64,000 nt of DNA, taken from Algoriphagus sp. GTDB lineage: Bacteria; Bacteroidota; Bacteroidia; Cytophagales; Cyclobacteriaceae. The DNA lies in assembly GCF_030694375.1 (NCBI RefSeq), contig NZ_JAUXYL010000026.1, positions 186,001 through 250,000 on the forward strand, read 5' to 3'. The number at the start of each line of letters is the position of its first letter. Within the stretch, counting starts at the first letter, position 1. The notes under the pieces were generated by a model. The model did no database searches and had not been told where the DNA came from. It worked only from the letters and a program-made list of their open reading frames with translations. The position numbers and the translations under genes were made by a program. This document shows positions 8,536-17,445 of the stretch, one piece after another.

Positions 8536-8976
8536 CTACTTCTTCTTGATCCGTTCGAAGATCAATTGACCTGTAGCTGAACTTTTACTTATCGGCTGGA
8601 GGACCATTCTGTCTTCTGAAAATTCAACAATTTGAGCTAATCGATCGCCTTTTTCATCATGGATCAATAATATGTTTCCTGGCATCAGCTCAATCTTCGC
8701 TTCTTTTTGCACAACCGTCTGATTTTCAAAATCGGTAAACTTCAGTAAATCTCCTTCTTCAAACTTGTAAACTGTGTTTTCCAATCGGTAATTTATTCTG
8801 GCATCCATACCGGCCTTTTCCAAAGCATTTGCATTTTGGTATTGTGGAGATTTTACGATTTTCTCCATTCCACCAAAGTGCACCAATTGCCAGCTTCCGA
8901 TGAGTTGACTGTATTGAATCTGATTCCAGTAAAGCAACAGACTTAGGAAAAGGGAAGTGATGAGTGATAGATTCAT
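8536..8976 (-). CDS. Secreted lipocalin-like hypothetical protein
   Basis: A 146-residue protein with an N-terminal hydrophobic signal (residues 1-16, MNLSLITSLFLSLLLY). LIGSWQLVHFGG follows, then alternating beta-strand-like stretches. The pattern of a G-x-W after the signal and a run of beta strands is that of small lipocalin-like proteins that are frequent in Bacteroidota. No catalytic residues are seen. It stands alone, convergent with rnhB and on the same strand as the transhydrogenase operon but separated from it by a terminator. The fold is inferred; function unknown. Confidence 0.55.
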   Translation of the reverse strand: MNLSLITSLFLSLLLYWNQIQYSQLIGSWQLVHFGGMEKIVKSPQYQNANALEKAGMDARINYRLENTVYKFEEGDLLKFTDFENQTVVQKEAKIELMPGNILLIHDEKGDRLAQIVEFSEDRMVLQPISKSSATGQLIFERIKKK

Positions 8977-9195
8977 GATCCTTCGGATTACAATTTTTCT
9001 GCCAAAAATCTCCGCTCACAGTCATTTAGATCTTAAGCAGCTGTTTTTTCTCCAAAGGAAGCTGAAAATTACCTGGACCAAAAAAATTTGTCAAATTAAG
9101 TAAACCAAGACCATGAAATTCAAGGACTCGACTTTAAAAAAACTATGGACTATAAATTCAAACTTATTTAAACTTAGATAAGATTCCCCCGATAA

Positions 9196-9230
9196 AAAAG
9201 TCCTCCTTCGGAAACCAAAGGAGGACTTTT
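9196..9230 (-). terminator. Terminator of the transhydrogenase operon
   Basis: A perfect 13-base-pair stem (9196-9208 with 9218-9230) with a 9-base loop, lying 23 bases after the pntB stop. The tract of A on the plus strand before the stem is the T tract of the minus-strand transcript; the other side also ends in T, so it could work both ways. Confidence 0.9.
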
Positions 9231-9252
9231 CTTATTGAGGTTTAAAGACTAA

Positions 9253-10638
9253 TCACATCTCCTTCATCTCACTCACCACTTTGGTGATCGTCTGCTTGGC
9301 ATCGCCGAAGAGCATCAGGCAGTTAGGGTAGCCGAAAAGCTCATTTTCCACGCCTGCGTAGCCTTTGCCCATACTTCGTTTACTGACAATAACAGTTTTG
9401 GCTTTGTCGGCATTCAGGATCGGCATCCCATAGATAGGGCTTTGAGGATTGGTGCGGGCAGCCGGATTGACCACGTCATTTGCACCGACAATCAGCACCA
9501 AGTCAGTATTGGGAAATTCATCGTTGATCGCTTCCATTTCGATCAGCTTGTCGTAGCTGATGTTCGCCTCCGCAAGCAGTACATTCATGTGGCCAGGCAT
9601 ACGACCGGCAACCGGGTGAATGGCAAATTTGAAGTCAATTCCCCGTTTTTCGCATTGCTCCATCAATTCACGGATCACATGCTGAGCCTGTGCTACAGCC
9701 ATTCCATAGCCTGGAACTACGATTACAGAAGAAACGGAATCAAACAGCATGGCCGTCTCTTCTACTCCGATTTCCTTAATCACTATCGACGGCCCATCCT
9801 GAGCTCCAGAAGCCACAGTTTGACCGAAGCCCCCCAAAAGCACATTGGTCAAAGATCTGTTCATCGCCTTGCACATGATCTGTGTAAGAATAAGTCCCGA
9901 AGCTCCAACCAGCGATCCCGCAACGATCAACACATTATTGTTTAGGATAAAACCTGTAGCACAGGCGGCCATCCCTGAGTAGGAATTTAGGAGAGAAATC
10001 ACCACCGGCATATCCGCTCCACCGATTGGAATCACAATTAAGATCCCCACAAGCAAAGCCATTACTACAAGGATGGTGATATACATAGGATCACTTTGGT
10101 AGAGAAAAGTGAATACTGAAATCACCAAAAATGAAATCAAAAGGGCTAGGTTAAGAACATGCTGTCCTTTGAAAGTGATCGGTTGACCCGACACTTTACC
10201 ATTAAGCTTAAGCCATGCCACCATCGAACCTGTAAAAGTCACCCCGCCTATCAATACACTGGCGATGATACTTATGGAATTGACCGGGTCGATTTCGACT
10301 GCTAGGACTGCTGTTTTCAGAAAATGATCCGAAAGGGCAACACCTAAGGAAGCCAGACCACCAAATCCGTTAAAAAGGGCAACCATTTCCGGGATTTGGG
10401 TCATTTCAACTTTCTTGGCATAGTAAAGTCCAATAGCTCCGCCTATCAGCATGCAGCTGAAAATCTCCACAAAGGAAAGAATATCAAGGGTAATCAAGGT
10501 AGCTACAATTGCTACCAGCATCCCTATGGCAGAAAGCATATTGCCTTTTCTGGCATCTTTGGTTTTACCCAATAGCTTGATCCCCATGATAAACAAGATC
10601 GAGGCAAGCAAGTAAGCGAGTTGTATAGCTATCGTCAT
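9253..10638 (-). CDS. pntB: NAD(P) transhydrogenase subunit beta
   Basis: A 461-residue protein with about nine membrane segments in the first 270 residues. The NADP(H)-binding domain III follows, with VIVVPGYGMAVAQAQH, FAIHPVAGRMPGHMNVLLAEA and the VGANDVVNPAA block. PntB forms part of the proton channel and binds NADP(H); with the alpha subunits it couples hydride transfer from NADH to NADP+ to proton entry. The length matches the family. It is the last gene of the operon and overlaps pntA2 by 4 bases. Confidence 0.97.
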   Translation of the reverse strand: MTIAIQLAYLLASILFIMGIKLLGKTKDARKGNMLSAIGMLVAIVATLITLDILSFVEIFSCMLIGGAIGLYYAKKVEMTQIPEMVALFNGFGGLASLGVALSDHFLKTAVLAVEIDPVNSISIIASVLIGGVTFTGSMVAWLKLNGKVSGQPITFKGQHVLNLALLISFLVISVFTFLYQSDPMYITILVVMALLVGILIVIPIGGADMPVVISLLNSYSGMAACATGFILNNNVLIVAGSLVGASGLILTQIMCKAMNRSLTNVLLGGFGQTVASGAQDGPSIVIKEIGVEETAMLFDSVSSVIVVPGYGMAVAQAQHVIRELMEQCEKRGIDFKFAIHPVAGRMPGHMNVLLAEANISYDKLIEMEAINDEFPNTDLVLIVGANDVVNPAARTNPQSPIYGMPILNADKAKTVIVSKRSMGKGYAGVENELFGYPNCLMLFGDAKQTITKVVSEMKEM

Positions 10639-10922
10639 TTCTTCTTAAACATTTTGAGCATCCGATCTGTCACCGCATATCCTCCGACCACATTGATCGT
10701 GGCGAGGATCAAGGCCATCATCCCCAACCATTTGCTGAGGGTACTATATCCCAGTTCACTTGTAGCAATGAGGGCACCGACAATGGTAATACCCGAAATC
10801 GCATTGGACCCGGACATCAGTGGCGTGTGTAAAGTGGGTGGCACTTTGGTGATCAGTTCAAAACCCAGATAACTGGCCAGGACCAATACATAAATGAGAA
10901 TAATTAAGGACTCCAGGGTCAT
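10635..10922 (-). CDS. pntA2: NAD(P) transhydrogenase subunit alpha, membrane part
   Basis: A 95-residue protein with three or four membrane segments and the conserved stretch KVPPTLHTPLMSGSNAISGITIVGA. It corresponds to the C-terminal membrane domain of E. coli PntA, which is a separate protein in bacteria with split alpha subunits. It forms domain II of the proton channel with PntB. The ATG of the downstream gene overlaps its stop by 4 bases. Confidence 0.95.
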   Translation of the reverse strand: MTLESLIILIYVLVLASYLGFELITKVPPTLHTPLMSGSNAISGITIVGALIATSELGYSTLSKWLGMMALILATINVVGGYAVTDRMLKMFKKK

Positions 10923-10923
10923 A

Positions 10924-12063
10924 TCAAGAGTTTTTTGGGTGTGAATTCAAAATATTTTTAGTGAACTCATGTACGAGTTGACCTTCATGTGTAATCAACA
11001 CCCCCTTGGTGATCTCTTCCTCTAAATTTGGAATAAGCCCAAAAGAATTGAAAAGATGCAAAAACAGGGTGCTGATATTCGTCGCATAGAGCTGACTGGC
11101 ATTGACAGGCAAAAGGGAAGGCAGATTTGACTCCCCAACCAAGGTAACACCGTACTTTACGACAGTTTTGTCTTTTTCAGAGATAGCACAATTGCCCCCA
11201 GATTCTACGGCCATATCCACGATTACAGAACCGGTTTTCATGCTTTTTACCATTTCTTCTGTAACCAAAATCGGGGACTTCCTACCCATCACCAAAGCCG
11301 TGGTGATCACCAAATCGGCATCTTTGATTTTATCCTGAATGAGCTTCTGCTGCTTTTCCAAGAATTCCGCAGAAACCTCCTTCGCATATCCACCCTCGAT
11401 TTTAACAGCCTCAGCACCTTCCACAGTCAAAAACCGCCCTCCAAGAGATTCCACCTGCTCTTTGGTCTCTGGCCTTACGTCAGACACTTCGACTATAGCT
11501 CCAAGCCTTTTGGCAGTAGCCACTGCTTGCAATCCTGCTACTCCAGCTCCAAAAATCAGGACTTTGGCTGGCGTAATCGTACCGGAAGCAGTCATCATCA
11601 AGGGGAAGATTTTCCCTAGATAATTGGCCCCCAAAATCACCGATTTATATCCGGCAAGGTTGGCTTGGGAGGAAAGGGCGTCCATCTTTTGGGCACGGGA
11701 GATCCTGGGCACAGCATCCATGGAAAAGGAAGAAATGGACTTTTTATTCAGGGCTTCGATAATCTCCGGATGCTGATAGGCATACATGTAGGAAATACAG
11801 GCAGAGCCTTGCTTCATTTGAGCGATTTCCTCAAGGGAAGGAATATTGACTTTGAGAATCACGTCCGAAGAGAAAACTCCCGAAAGATCAGAAACTTCCG
11901 CTCCTGCATCCCGGTAGTCCTGATCGGAGAAATAAGAACCTTCTCCAGCTCCTGACTCAATGATTACTTCAAATTCCTTTTTCTTAAGCAGCTTGACTAC
12001 ATCAGGACTGAGTGCCACTCTTTTCTCAAATTCCTTCGTTTCTTTAATTACTCCAATCTTCAT
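10924..12063 (-). CDS. pntA1: NAD(P) transhydrogenase subunit alpha, NAD-binding part
   Basis: A 379-residue soluble domain I. It begins MKIGVIKETKEFEKRVALSP, the alanine dehydrogenase/PNT N-terminal signature, and carries the Rossmann loop VLIFGAGVAGLQAVATAKRLGA near the middle, followed by SDVRPETKEQVESLGG. It binds NAD(H) on the cytoplasmic side and donates hydride to the PntB domain III. One base separates it from pntA2. It is the first gene of the three-gene operon. The upstream region has only a weak candidate promoter. Confidence 0.95.
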   Translation of the reverse strand: MKIGVIKETKEFEKRVALSPDVVKLLKKKEFEVIIESGAGEGSYFSDQDYRDAGAEVSDLSGVFSSDVILKVNIPSLEEIAQMKQGSACISYMYAYQHPEIIEALNKKSISSFSMDAVPRISRAQKMDALSSQANLAGYKSVILGANYLGKIFPLMMTASGTITPAKVLIFGAGVAGLQAVATAKRLGAIVEVSDVRPETKEQVESLGGRFLTVEGAEAVKIEGGYAKEVSAEFLEKQQKLIQDKIKDADLVITTALVMGRKSPILVTEEMVKSMKTGSVIVDMAVESGGNCAISEKDKTVVKYGVTLVGESNLPSLLPVNASQLYATNISTLFLHLFNSFGLIPNLEEEITKGVLITHEGQLVHEFTKNILNSHPKNS

Positions 12064-12411
12064 TTTTAGAGATTTAAACAGGGTACGGGGAAATAATTTA
12101 CTCCAAAATATTCTCGAAAGTAAATCCCTAACAATTATTTGCCCGTCCTGATTTTTAAAAATTGAAGATTTTTTTACGCAATCGATATTTCATTACAGTT
12201 TTTTTAATTTTTACCAGCCTTTTACAAATATTATTTTGGCTTATTGACTTTATTAAACAGTTTAATTTTGACAGGTTTAATTTTAACAGAATATTTATTT
12301 TATATGCCGCGCCGTTGATCCCAATAATTCAATCCTTTTAAAAAACCGCTTCCCACGGGATGCAATAATTCTTATTTTGTCTTACTATTAAACCAGAATT
12401 AACAACAGCCC
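12064..12411. other. Divergent intergenic region between pntA1 and the Gfo/Idh/MocA gene
   Basis: A 348-base AT-rich spacer that must hold both divergent promoters. A minus-strand candidate (TTG at 12134-12132, 20 bases, ATATTTTG ending at 12104) only partly fits the consensus. No gene, RNA or strong repeat is seen. Confidence 0.4.
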
Positions 12412-13878
12412 ATGAAAAAACCTGATCACACTTCTTCGGGACAAACCCGGAGGGACTTTATCAAAAACGCGGCAATTGCCTCTTCATTTTTCATCGTACC
12501 ACGGCATGTATTGGGAGGCGTAGGTTTCACTGCCCCCTCTGACCAGCTAAACATCGCCGCCATCGGTGCCGGAGGAAAAGGCCGAAGTGACATCTTGCTT
12601 GCATCTGTCAATGGCCGAGAGCGCGTAGTCGCCCTCTGCGATGTGGACTTTTCCGGAACGGCGAAAGATTCCGTAACAAAATTCCCCAATGCCAAGCTCT
12701 ACGCGGATTACCGTAAAATGCTGGAAGAACAAAAGGATATTGACGCTGTCACCATCTCCACACCGGATCACGTGCACGGTCCTGCCGCTAAATTCTGCAT
12801 GGAACGCGGCAAGCATGTCTATGTGCAAAAGCCCATGACTCACAATATCCGAGAAGCCAGAATGCTGACGGAAATGGCACGAGACAAAAAAGTCGTTACC
12901 CAAATGGGGAATCAAGGCGCCTCCAATCCACTGCTTGACATGGTCAAAGGCTGGATTGACTCGGGTAAAATCGGAAATGTCTCCAAAGTCCAAGTCTGGA
13001 CCAACCGGCCAGTTTGGCCTCAGGGAGGGCCACTTCCAGCACCAGACCCAAGCCAAAAACCTGCGGATCTTGATTGGGATCTTTGGTTAGGCCCGGCAAG
13101 TTTCAAGCCTTACACTCCGGGGATGCATCCTTTCAGCTGGAGAGGCTGGTGGGATTACGGAACAGGCGCTTTGGGTGATGTGGGATGCCACTTGATGGAT
13201 ATCCCTTTCCGTACGCTTGGACTTCATTACCCAAAAGATGCTGAGTGCTCTGTCGGATCAGTTTATTCCGGCATGTGGACCGCAGATTACAATCCAGAGG
13301 GTTGCCCAGCTTCATCATTCATTACTTTACATTATGCGCCTACGGCGAAAAATCCGGTTCCGCTGGAAATGACTTGGAGCGATGGTGGTCTCCGTCCTTC
13401 TCATCCGGATATCATTCCTGCTGATCACGACATCGGAGGTGCTAATTCAGCTAACGGCGTTTTACTGATCGGTGAAAAGGGAATCATCTCTCATAACATC
13501 AATGACAGCTCCCCTTTAATGCCCAAGCTGTACCTCTACGATGGTACTCAGGATTTTGGTCCGGACCGAATCGAAGGTACCGAGCCGGAATATGGACATC
13601 AGCGCAAGTGGGTAGACGCCTGCAAAGCTGGCTTTGGTTCGGCGGAACACAAAGGTCTGACTTCATCCTTCGACTACGCGGGCCCAATGACAGAGACTGT
13701 TTTGATGGGAAATCTGGCTATCCGTAGCTATATGCTCAGAAGAGACAATGGCAAAGGACAGCAAGAATTCTTCGGGCGTAAAAAGCTCCTATGGGACGGT
13801 GAGAACATGCGCATCACCAACTTGGAAGAAGCCAATCAGTTTGTCGGAAGAACCTATCGGCCTGGATTCGAAGTTTAA
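12412..13878 (+). CDS. Gfo/Idh/MocA-family oxidoreductase with Tat signal
   Basis: A 488-residue protein. The N-terminus has a twin-arginine signal (TRRDFIKNAAIASSFFIVP, about residues 12-30), so the folded enzyme is exported with its cofactor. A Rossmann fold follows (AAIGAGGKGRSD). TISTPDHVHGPAAKFCMERGKHVYVQKPMTH holds the cofactor and catalytic-lysine motif (QKP where other members have EKP). The C-terminal domain has DIGGANSANGVLLIGEKG. These enzymes oxidise or reduce sugars, inositols or glycosides with NAD(P). Exported members are abundant in carbohydrate-degrading Bacteroidota. It stands alone and is followed by a terminator. Confidence 0.88.
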   Translation: MKKPDHTSSGQTRRDFIKNAAIASSFFIVPRHVLGGVGFTAPSDQLNIAAIGAGGKGRSDILLASVNGRERVVALCDVDFSGTAKDSVTKFPNAKLYADYRKMLEEQKDIDAVTISTPDHVHGPAAKFCMERGKHVYVQKPMTHNIREARMLTEMARDKKVVTQMGNQGASNPLLDMVKGWIDSGKIGNVSKVQVWTNRPVWPQGGPLPAPDPSQKPADLDWDLWLGPASFKPYTPGMHPFSWRGWWDYGTGALGDVGCHLMDIPFRTLGLHYPKDAECSVGSVYSGMWTADYNPEGCPASSFITLHYAPTAKNPVPLEMTWSDGGLRPSHPDIIPADHDIGGANSANGVLLIGEKGIISHNINDSSPLMPKLYLYDGTQDFGPDRIEGTEPEYGHQRKWVDACKAGFGSAEHKGLTSSFDYAGPMTETVLMGNLAIRSYMLRRDNGKGQQEFFGRKKLLWDGENMRITNLEEANQFVGRTYRPGFEV

Positions 13879-13880
13879 TT

Positions 13881-13959
13881 CAGTGGGCAGTCGCAGTGAT
13901 CAATTGCCAGTCCTGTCAGGGTGAGCAGCTTGCCCGCCGTGGCGGGGAGTCGAAGCCAG
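13881..13959. repeat. Dispersed intergenic repeat (GTCAGG...GAGTCGAAGCC family), copy 1
   Basis: This stretch after the Gfo gene shares blocks with 62903-62949 and 62960-63021: CAGTCGCAGT, then GTCAGG..GAG and GAGTCGAAGCC. It also shares the CCCGCCGTGGCGG core, inverted, with 58201-58233. GC-rich and non-coding. Confidence 0.6.
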
Positions 13960-13987
13960 TTTCGAATAATCAAAAAAAATGAATAGA

Positions 13988-14022
13988 AAACCGTGGGTGG
14001 AGATACTCACGGTTTTTTTCTT
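13988..14022 (+). terminator. Terminator after the exported Gfo/Idh/MocA gene
   Basis: An 11-base-pair stem (13988-13998 with 14005-14015, one G-U pair), a 6-base loop and a T run from 14013. Confidence 0.85.
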
Positions 14023-14093
14023 TTTTAAAAGTAAAATCTCAAATTCTTCGACCAAATTGCAATTCCTGTTTTTCACCCATGATTCTTAATTAA

Positions 14094-15134
14094 ATGAAAG
14101 CCCTTATTGTCGAGCATTTCCAAAAACATCCATCAATTCAAACCGTCCCTGACCCGACTTCCCCTCAGGATGGAGTTGTGATCGAAGTCAAAGCAACCGG
14201 ACTTTGCAGAAGTGACTGGCATGGCTGGATGGGGCATGATTCGGACATCCGACTGCCGCATGTACCGGGGCATGAGTTTTCCGGAGTAATACGGGAAGTG
14301 GGAAAAGGGGTGAAAAACTGGAAAACCGGTGATCGCGTCACAGTGCCTTTCGTCTGTGCCTGCGGAATTTGCCCGACCTGTCACTCCGGCAATCAGCAAA
14401 TTTGCGAGGATCAGTTTCAGCCAGGATTTACGCATTGGGGATCATTTGCCGAGTATGTGGCTGTCCATCGGGCAGAGACTAATCTGGTACGCCTTCCGGA
14501 TTCAGTGAGTTTTGAAGCAGCTGCAAGTTTAGGCTGTAGGTTTGCGACTTCATTCCGAGGGATTGTCGCTCAGGGCAAAGTCAACGGTGGTCAATGGGTC
14601 GCAGTTCACGGCTGTGGTGGTGTGGGGCTTTCTGCGATTATGATTGCAGCGGCGCTGGGAGCCTCCGTGATTGCAGTGGATATTTCAGAGCAAAAGTTGG
14701 CCCTTGCCAAAGCCGCCGGAGCAAGTTTCCTGATTAATGGAAAAACTTCCGAAGACATTCCTTCTACTATTATAGAATTGACCAAAGGAGGCGCTCACGT
14801 ATCTGTGGACGCTCTGGGAAGTAAAATCACCTGCTACAATTCCATTGCTTCATTACGAAAAAGAGGCAAACACATCCAAATAGGTCTGATGGCGGGAAAT
14901 GAATCAAACCCTCCGATTCCCATGCATTTGGTGATTGCCAAGGAACTGGAAATCCTGGGAAGTCATGGTATGCAGGCCCACGCTTACCCTGAAATGATGC
15001 GGATGATTCAGGAAGGGAAACTCGCGCCGCAAAAGTTGATCGGTCGCAGAATCAGCCTTGAAGAGGCCACAAAAGAATTGCCCGCGATGGATGAGTTTCG
15101 GGAAAACGGAATCGTAATGATTGATAGGTTTTAA
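14094..15134 (+). CDS. Zinc-dependent alcohol dehydrogenase family protein
   Basis: A 346-residue medium-chain dehydrogenase. The catalytic zinc ligands are visible in [12 protein letters not shown] (Cys) and VPGHEFSG (His, Glu). The structural zinc has four cysteines in [17 protein letters not shown]. The cofactor loop is [20 protein letters not shown]. It oxidises an alcohol or polyol with NAD(P)+; the substrate is not predictable. The gene stands alone between a terminator and a region of AT-rich repeats. The cytoplasmic location follows from the lack of a signal. Confidence 0.9.
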   Translation: MKALIVEHFQKHPSIQTVPDPTSPQDGVVIEVKATGLCRSDWHGWMGHDSDIRLPHVPGHEFSGVIREVGKGVKNWKTGDRVTVPFVCACGICPTCHSGNQQICEDQFQPGFTHWGSFAEYVAVHRAETNLVRLPDSVSFEAAASLGCRFATSFRGIVAQGKVNGGQWVAVHGCGGVGLSAIMIAAALGASVIAVDISEQKLALAKAAGASFLINGKTSEDIPSTIIELTKGGAHVSVDALGSKITCYNSIASLRKRGKHIQIGLMAGNESNPPIPMHLVIAKELEILGSHGMQAHAYPEMMRMIQEGKLAPQKLIGRRISLEEATKELPAMDEFRENGIVMIDRF

Positions 15135-15180
15135 TCTTTCTGAGGATTGACTAGCCACACTCTAATACCTTTTCTAAAAA

Positions 15181-15265
15181 AAAAAATCACAACAAATTTC
15201 AACGGATTTTCACTCATTAATCTTACAAGTCAAATCTGTGCTCATCTGAGTTATCTGTGAGAAAA
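15181..15265. repeat. ATCTGTG-word degenerate repeat
   Basis: A short non-coding stretch made of recurring words such as ATCTGTG, CATCTG and TCTGTGAGAAAA. The same word set appears at 25197-25245 just after the aldolase gene. No coding capacity. Confidence 0.45.
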
Positions 15266-15319
15266 ACTACTAACGATCGAATTACCCTAATTTTAGATTA
15301 CACCATTAATCACTAAGCT

Positions 15320-15517
15320 ATGAAATCAAAAACTCGCTGGTTTGTGCAATCTGTTTTGGGATTGCTATTGACAGGAACAGGGCTTTCCATGTCTATAGAT
15401 GCTGGATTTAGTCGATTTGCCGGTGGAGAGTGGTTTTGGTATGGAACTGTCGCCTTGGTTATATTTCAAGCCGGACTTTGCCTATTGATCGATGCGGCTC
15501 AATACCGATTAAAGTAA
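15320..15517 (+). CDS. Small two-helix membrane protein, unknown function
   Basis: A 65-residue ORF with two hydrophobic segments, about residues 8-25 (SVLGLLLTGTGLSMSID) and 37-56 (WFWYGTVALVIFQAGLCLLI), separated by a short polar link. Short conserved proteins of this form are frequent in Cytophagales. No motif is known to me. Codon use and the clear two-helix pattern support a real gene, but it is short and isolated. Confidence 0.5.
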   Translation: MKSKTRWFVQSVLGLLLTGTGLSMSIDAGFSRFAGGEWFWYGTVALVIFQAGLCLLIDAAQYRLK

Positions 15518-15919
15518 TGCGAATGAAAACCAAAGACACTGGAATTGATTGGTAACAATACGGGATAGGTTACAGAAACATTAAAAATCAATTTTAATAC
15601 TACTCATTGGGCAGCGATTTTTATTGCTATGAAGTCAGAATAAAATCAGTTAAGTCACCAAGACAAGAACAAATTCTGGCTCGCCTTTTTCAAAAATCCT
15701 CCGTATTTCTGCTCCATATTGGCATAGAAAAAGAGAAGTAAATTTTCTAACCTAAATCAAGAGGGTTGATTTTTTTGACCACCAAATATTTAAGAGAATA
15801 TTAAGATTTTCTTAAGCTAATGTTTGGAAAAAGATCTGAACTTTAATTACGTAATCCGTCAACCCCCAATTAAACCAAATAAAAATATTCTGGTCAAAGC
15901 CCCATTAACCTTAGCCACT
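15518..15919. other. Intergenic region before the haem-binding protein gene
   Basis: About 400 bases of AT-rich DNA. An in-frame TTG at 15824 could extend the next gene by 32 residues but gives a polar, atypical leader, so I leave it out. Nothing else is recognisable. Confidence 0.4.
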
Positions 15920-16426
15920 ATGATCAAGAAAATCACCCTTGGAATTATTGTCCTGCTCGTTCTCATCCAGTTTATTCCGGCAGAGAGAAATGAAAGCAAC
16001 GACACCGAATTTGACATCACCAAAAGCTACGACGTGCCGGACAACGTCGCAATGATTCTCAAAGGAGCCTGCAACGATTGTCACACCAATCTCACCCGCT
16101 ACCCTTGGTATTCCAACATCCAACCTGTCAAATACATGCTGGCAGATCATGTGAATGAAGGCAAGCGAAAATGGAATCTATCCACCTTCACCAAACTCCC
16201 CCTCGCCGTTCAAAATCATAAGTTTGAAGAGGTCGTCCAAATGGTCGAAGAAAAGGAGATGCCGCTCCCGTCCTACACCTATCTAGGACTTCACCCCGAG
16301 GCAAAACTAACTGATGAGGAACGAAAAATACTCGTTGATTGGGCCAAAGACCAAATGGCTATGCTCGCGGCCACCTATCCTGCCGACAGCCTGAAAATGA
16401 AACCAAGACCAACACCTGCCAACTAG
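15920..16426 (+). CDS. Membrane-anchored haem-binding (cytochrome c-like) protein
   Basis: A 168-residue protein from the ATG at 15920: an N-terminal membrane anchor (residues 5-19, ITLGIIVLLVLIQFI) and then a periplasmic domain with one CxxCH haem c motif, CNDCH at residues 51-55. It is followed by the NLTRYPWYSNIQPVKYML block typical of the haem-binding domain found in many Bacteroidota. MPLPSYTYLGLHPEAKLT gives possible axial methionines. It is probably an electron carrier or sensor in the periplasm. It ends in a terminator and has no operon partner. Confidence 0.85.
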   Translation: MIKKITLGIIVLLVLIQFIPAERNESNDTEFDITKSYDVPDNVAMILKGACNDCHTNLTRYPWYSNIQPVKYMLADHVNEGKRKWNLSTFTKLPLAVQNHKFEEVVQMVEEKEMPLPSYTYLGLHPEAKLTDEERKILVDWAKDQMAMLAATYPADSLKMKPRPTPAN

Positions 16427-16444
16427 TACACAGTGAATAAACTT

Positions 16445-16474
16445 AGACCCGGATGGAAATTCGGGTCTTTTTTT
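16445..16474 (+). terminator. Terminator after the haem-binding protein gene
   Basis: A 7-base-pair stem AGACCCG (16445-16451) and CGGGTCT (16462-16468), followed by a run of T. Confidence 0.8.
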
Positions 16475-16478
16475 GGCT

Positions 16479-17400
16479 CACCGCAGAGGCGCAGTGAACG
16501 CAGAGTTTTTTATACCTCAGACCTAAAAAAAAAAGAGATTGAAGGCTTTCAGACTTTGAGCAGAACTCCAATCCCCTATTCCTCTTACTATCCTTTTTGA
16601 GAGCATAGAGAAAAGCTAAAGCTTTTTACCGCAAACCTTTGAGGTTTTTGGCACCTCGAAAGTTTTAAATTTTTACCACAAAGAGGACGCCGAGGAACGC
16701 AGAGTTGTGAGAATTGCTCGTTGAAATTCAACTTAAAATGCTGCTCCCGGACCCAAGCAAAAACGACCAAAAAGCGAAGCATATATCCTTTGTGACTTTG
16801 AAAAAGGCCAGTCGAGCCGAAAAGTTCTGAAGATCAATTCAAGGACTGAACCCCCAATCTCTTTTTCTCTGAGCACTCTGTGGTAAAAACCCTTTGCGTG
16901 CCATTGCGAACTTCGCGATTAAAAAAAAATCATTCACCGTGGGGGCGCAGTGAACGCAGAGTTGTGAGAATTACTCACTGAAATTCAACTTAAAATGCTA
17001 CTCCCGAACCCAAGCAAAAACGACCAAAAAGCGAAGCGTATATCCTCCGTGACCTTGAAAAAGGCCCGTCAATTCGAAAAGTTCTGAGGATCAATTTAAG
17101 GGCTGCTCCCTAAATCTCTTTTTCTCTGAGCACTCTGTGGTAAAAATCTTTTGCGTGCCTTTGCGAACTTCGCGGTTAAAAAAAATAATTCACCGCGGAG
17201 GCGCAGTGAACGCAGAGTTTTTTATACCTCAGACCTAAAAAAAAAAGAGATTGAAGGCTTTCAGACTTTGAGCAGAACTCCGGTCACAAAGCAGTCTGAA
17301 GACTGCATAATGATGGGTCCAAGACTGAAGTCTTGAACCACTTGGTCTTTGCGTGCCTTTGCGAACTTCGCGGTGATTTTTTTTCACAGAAACACTGAAA
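16479..17400. repeat. Block of non-coding direct and inverted repeats
   Basis: A 1-kb gene-free block. A 91-base segment at 16479-16569 recurs almost identically at 17191-17281. Between them a roughly 257-base unit occurs twice in tandem (16680-16936 and 16937-17190), about 85-90% alike by eye. Each unit begins with a CGCAG-rich word (as in GCGCAGTGAACGCAGAG) and ends with TTTGCGTGCC...GCGAACTTCGCG, which is partly its inverted complement. A third copy of the end word is at 17347-17375. Two 6-bp-stem hairpins with TGAA loops lie at 17292-17307 and 17321-17336. Similar CCGCAGAG-type words are widely scattered in bacterial genomes. Confidence 0.85.
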
Positions 17401-17445
17401 GCACCAACTATTTCCAAAACCTAAAATCATTTCCTACTTTCCGCA

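Noticed and set aside
15824..15919. N-terminal extension of the haem-binding protein from a TTG
   Set aside because: Adds 32 polar residues before the membrane anchor; the ATG at 15920 gives a normal family start.
16588..16782. ORFs in the 16.5-17.4 kb repeat block on either strand
   Set aside because: They cover repeat units, carry no domain and differ between unit copies in frame.
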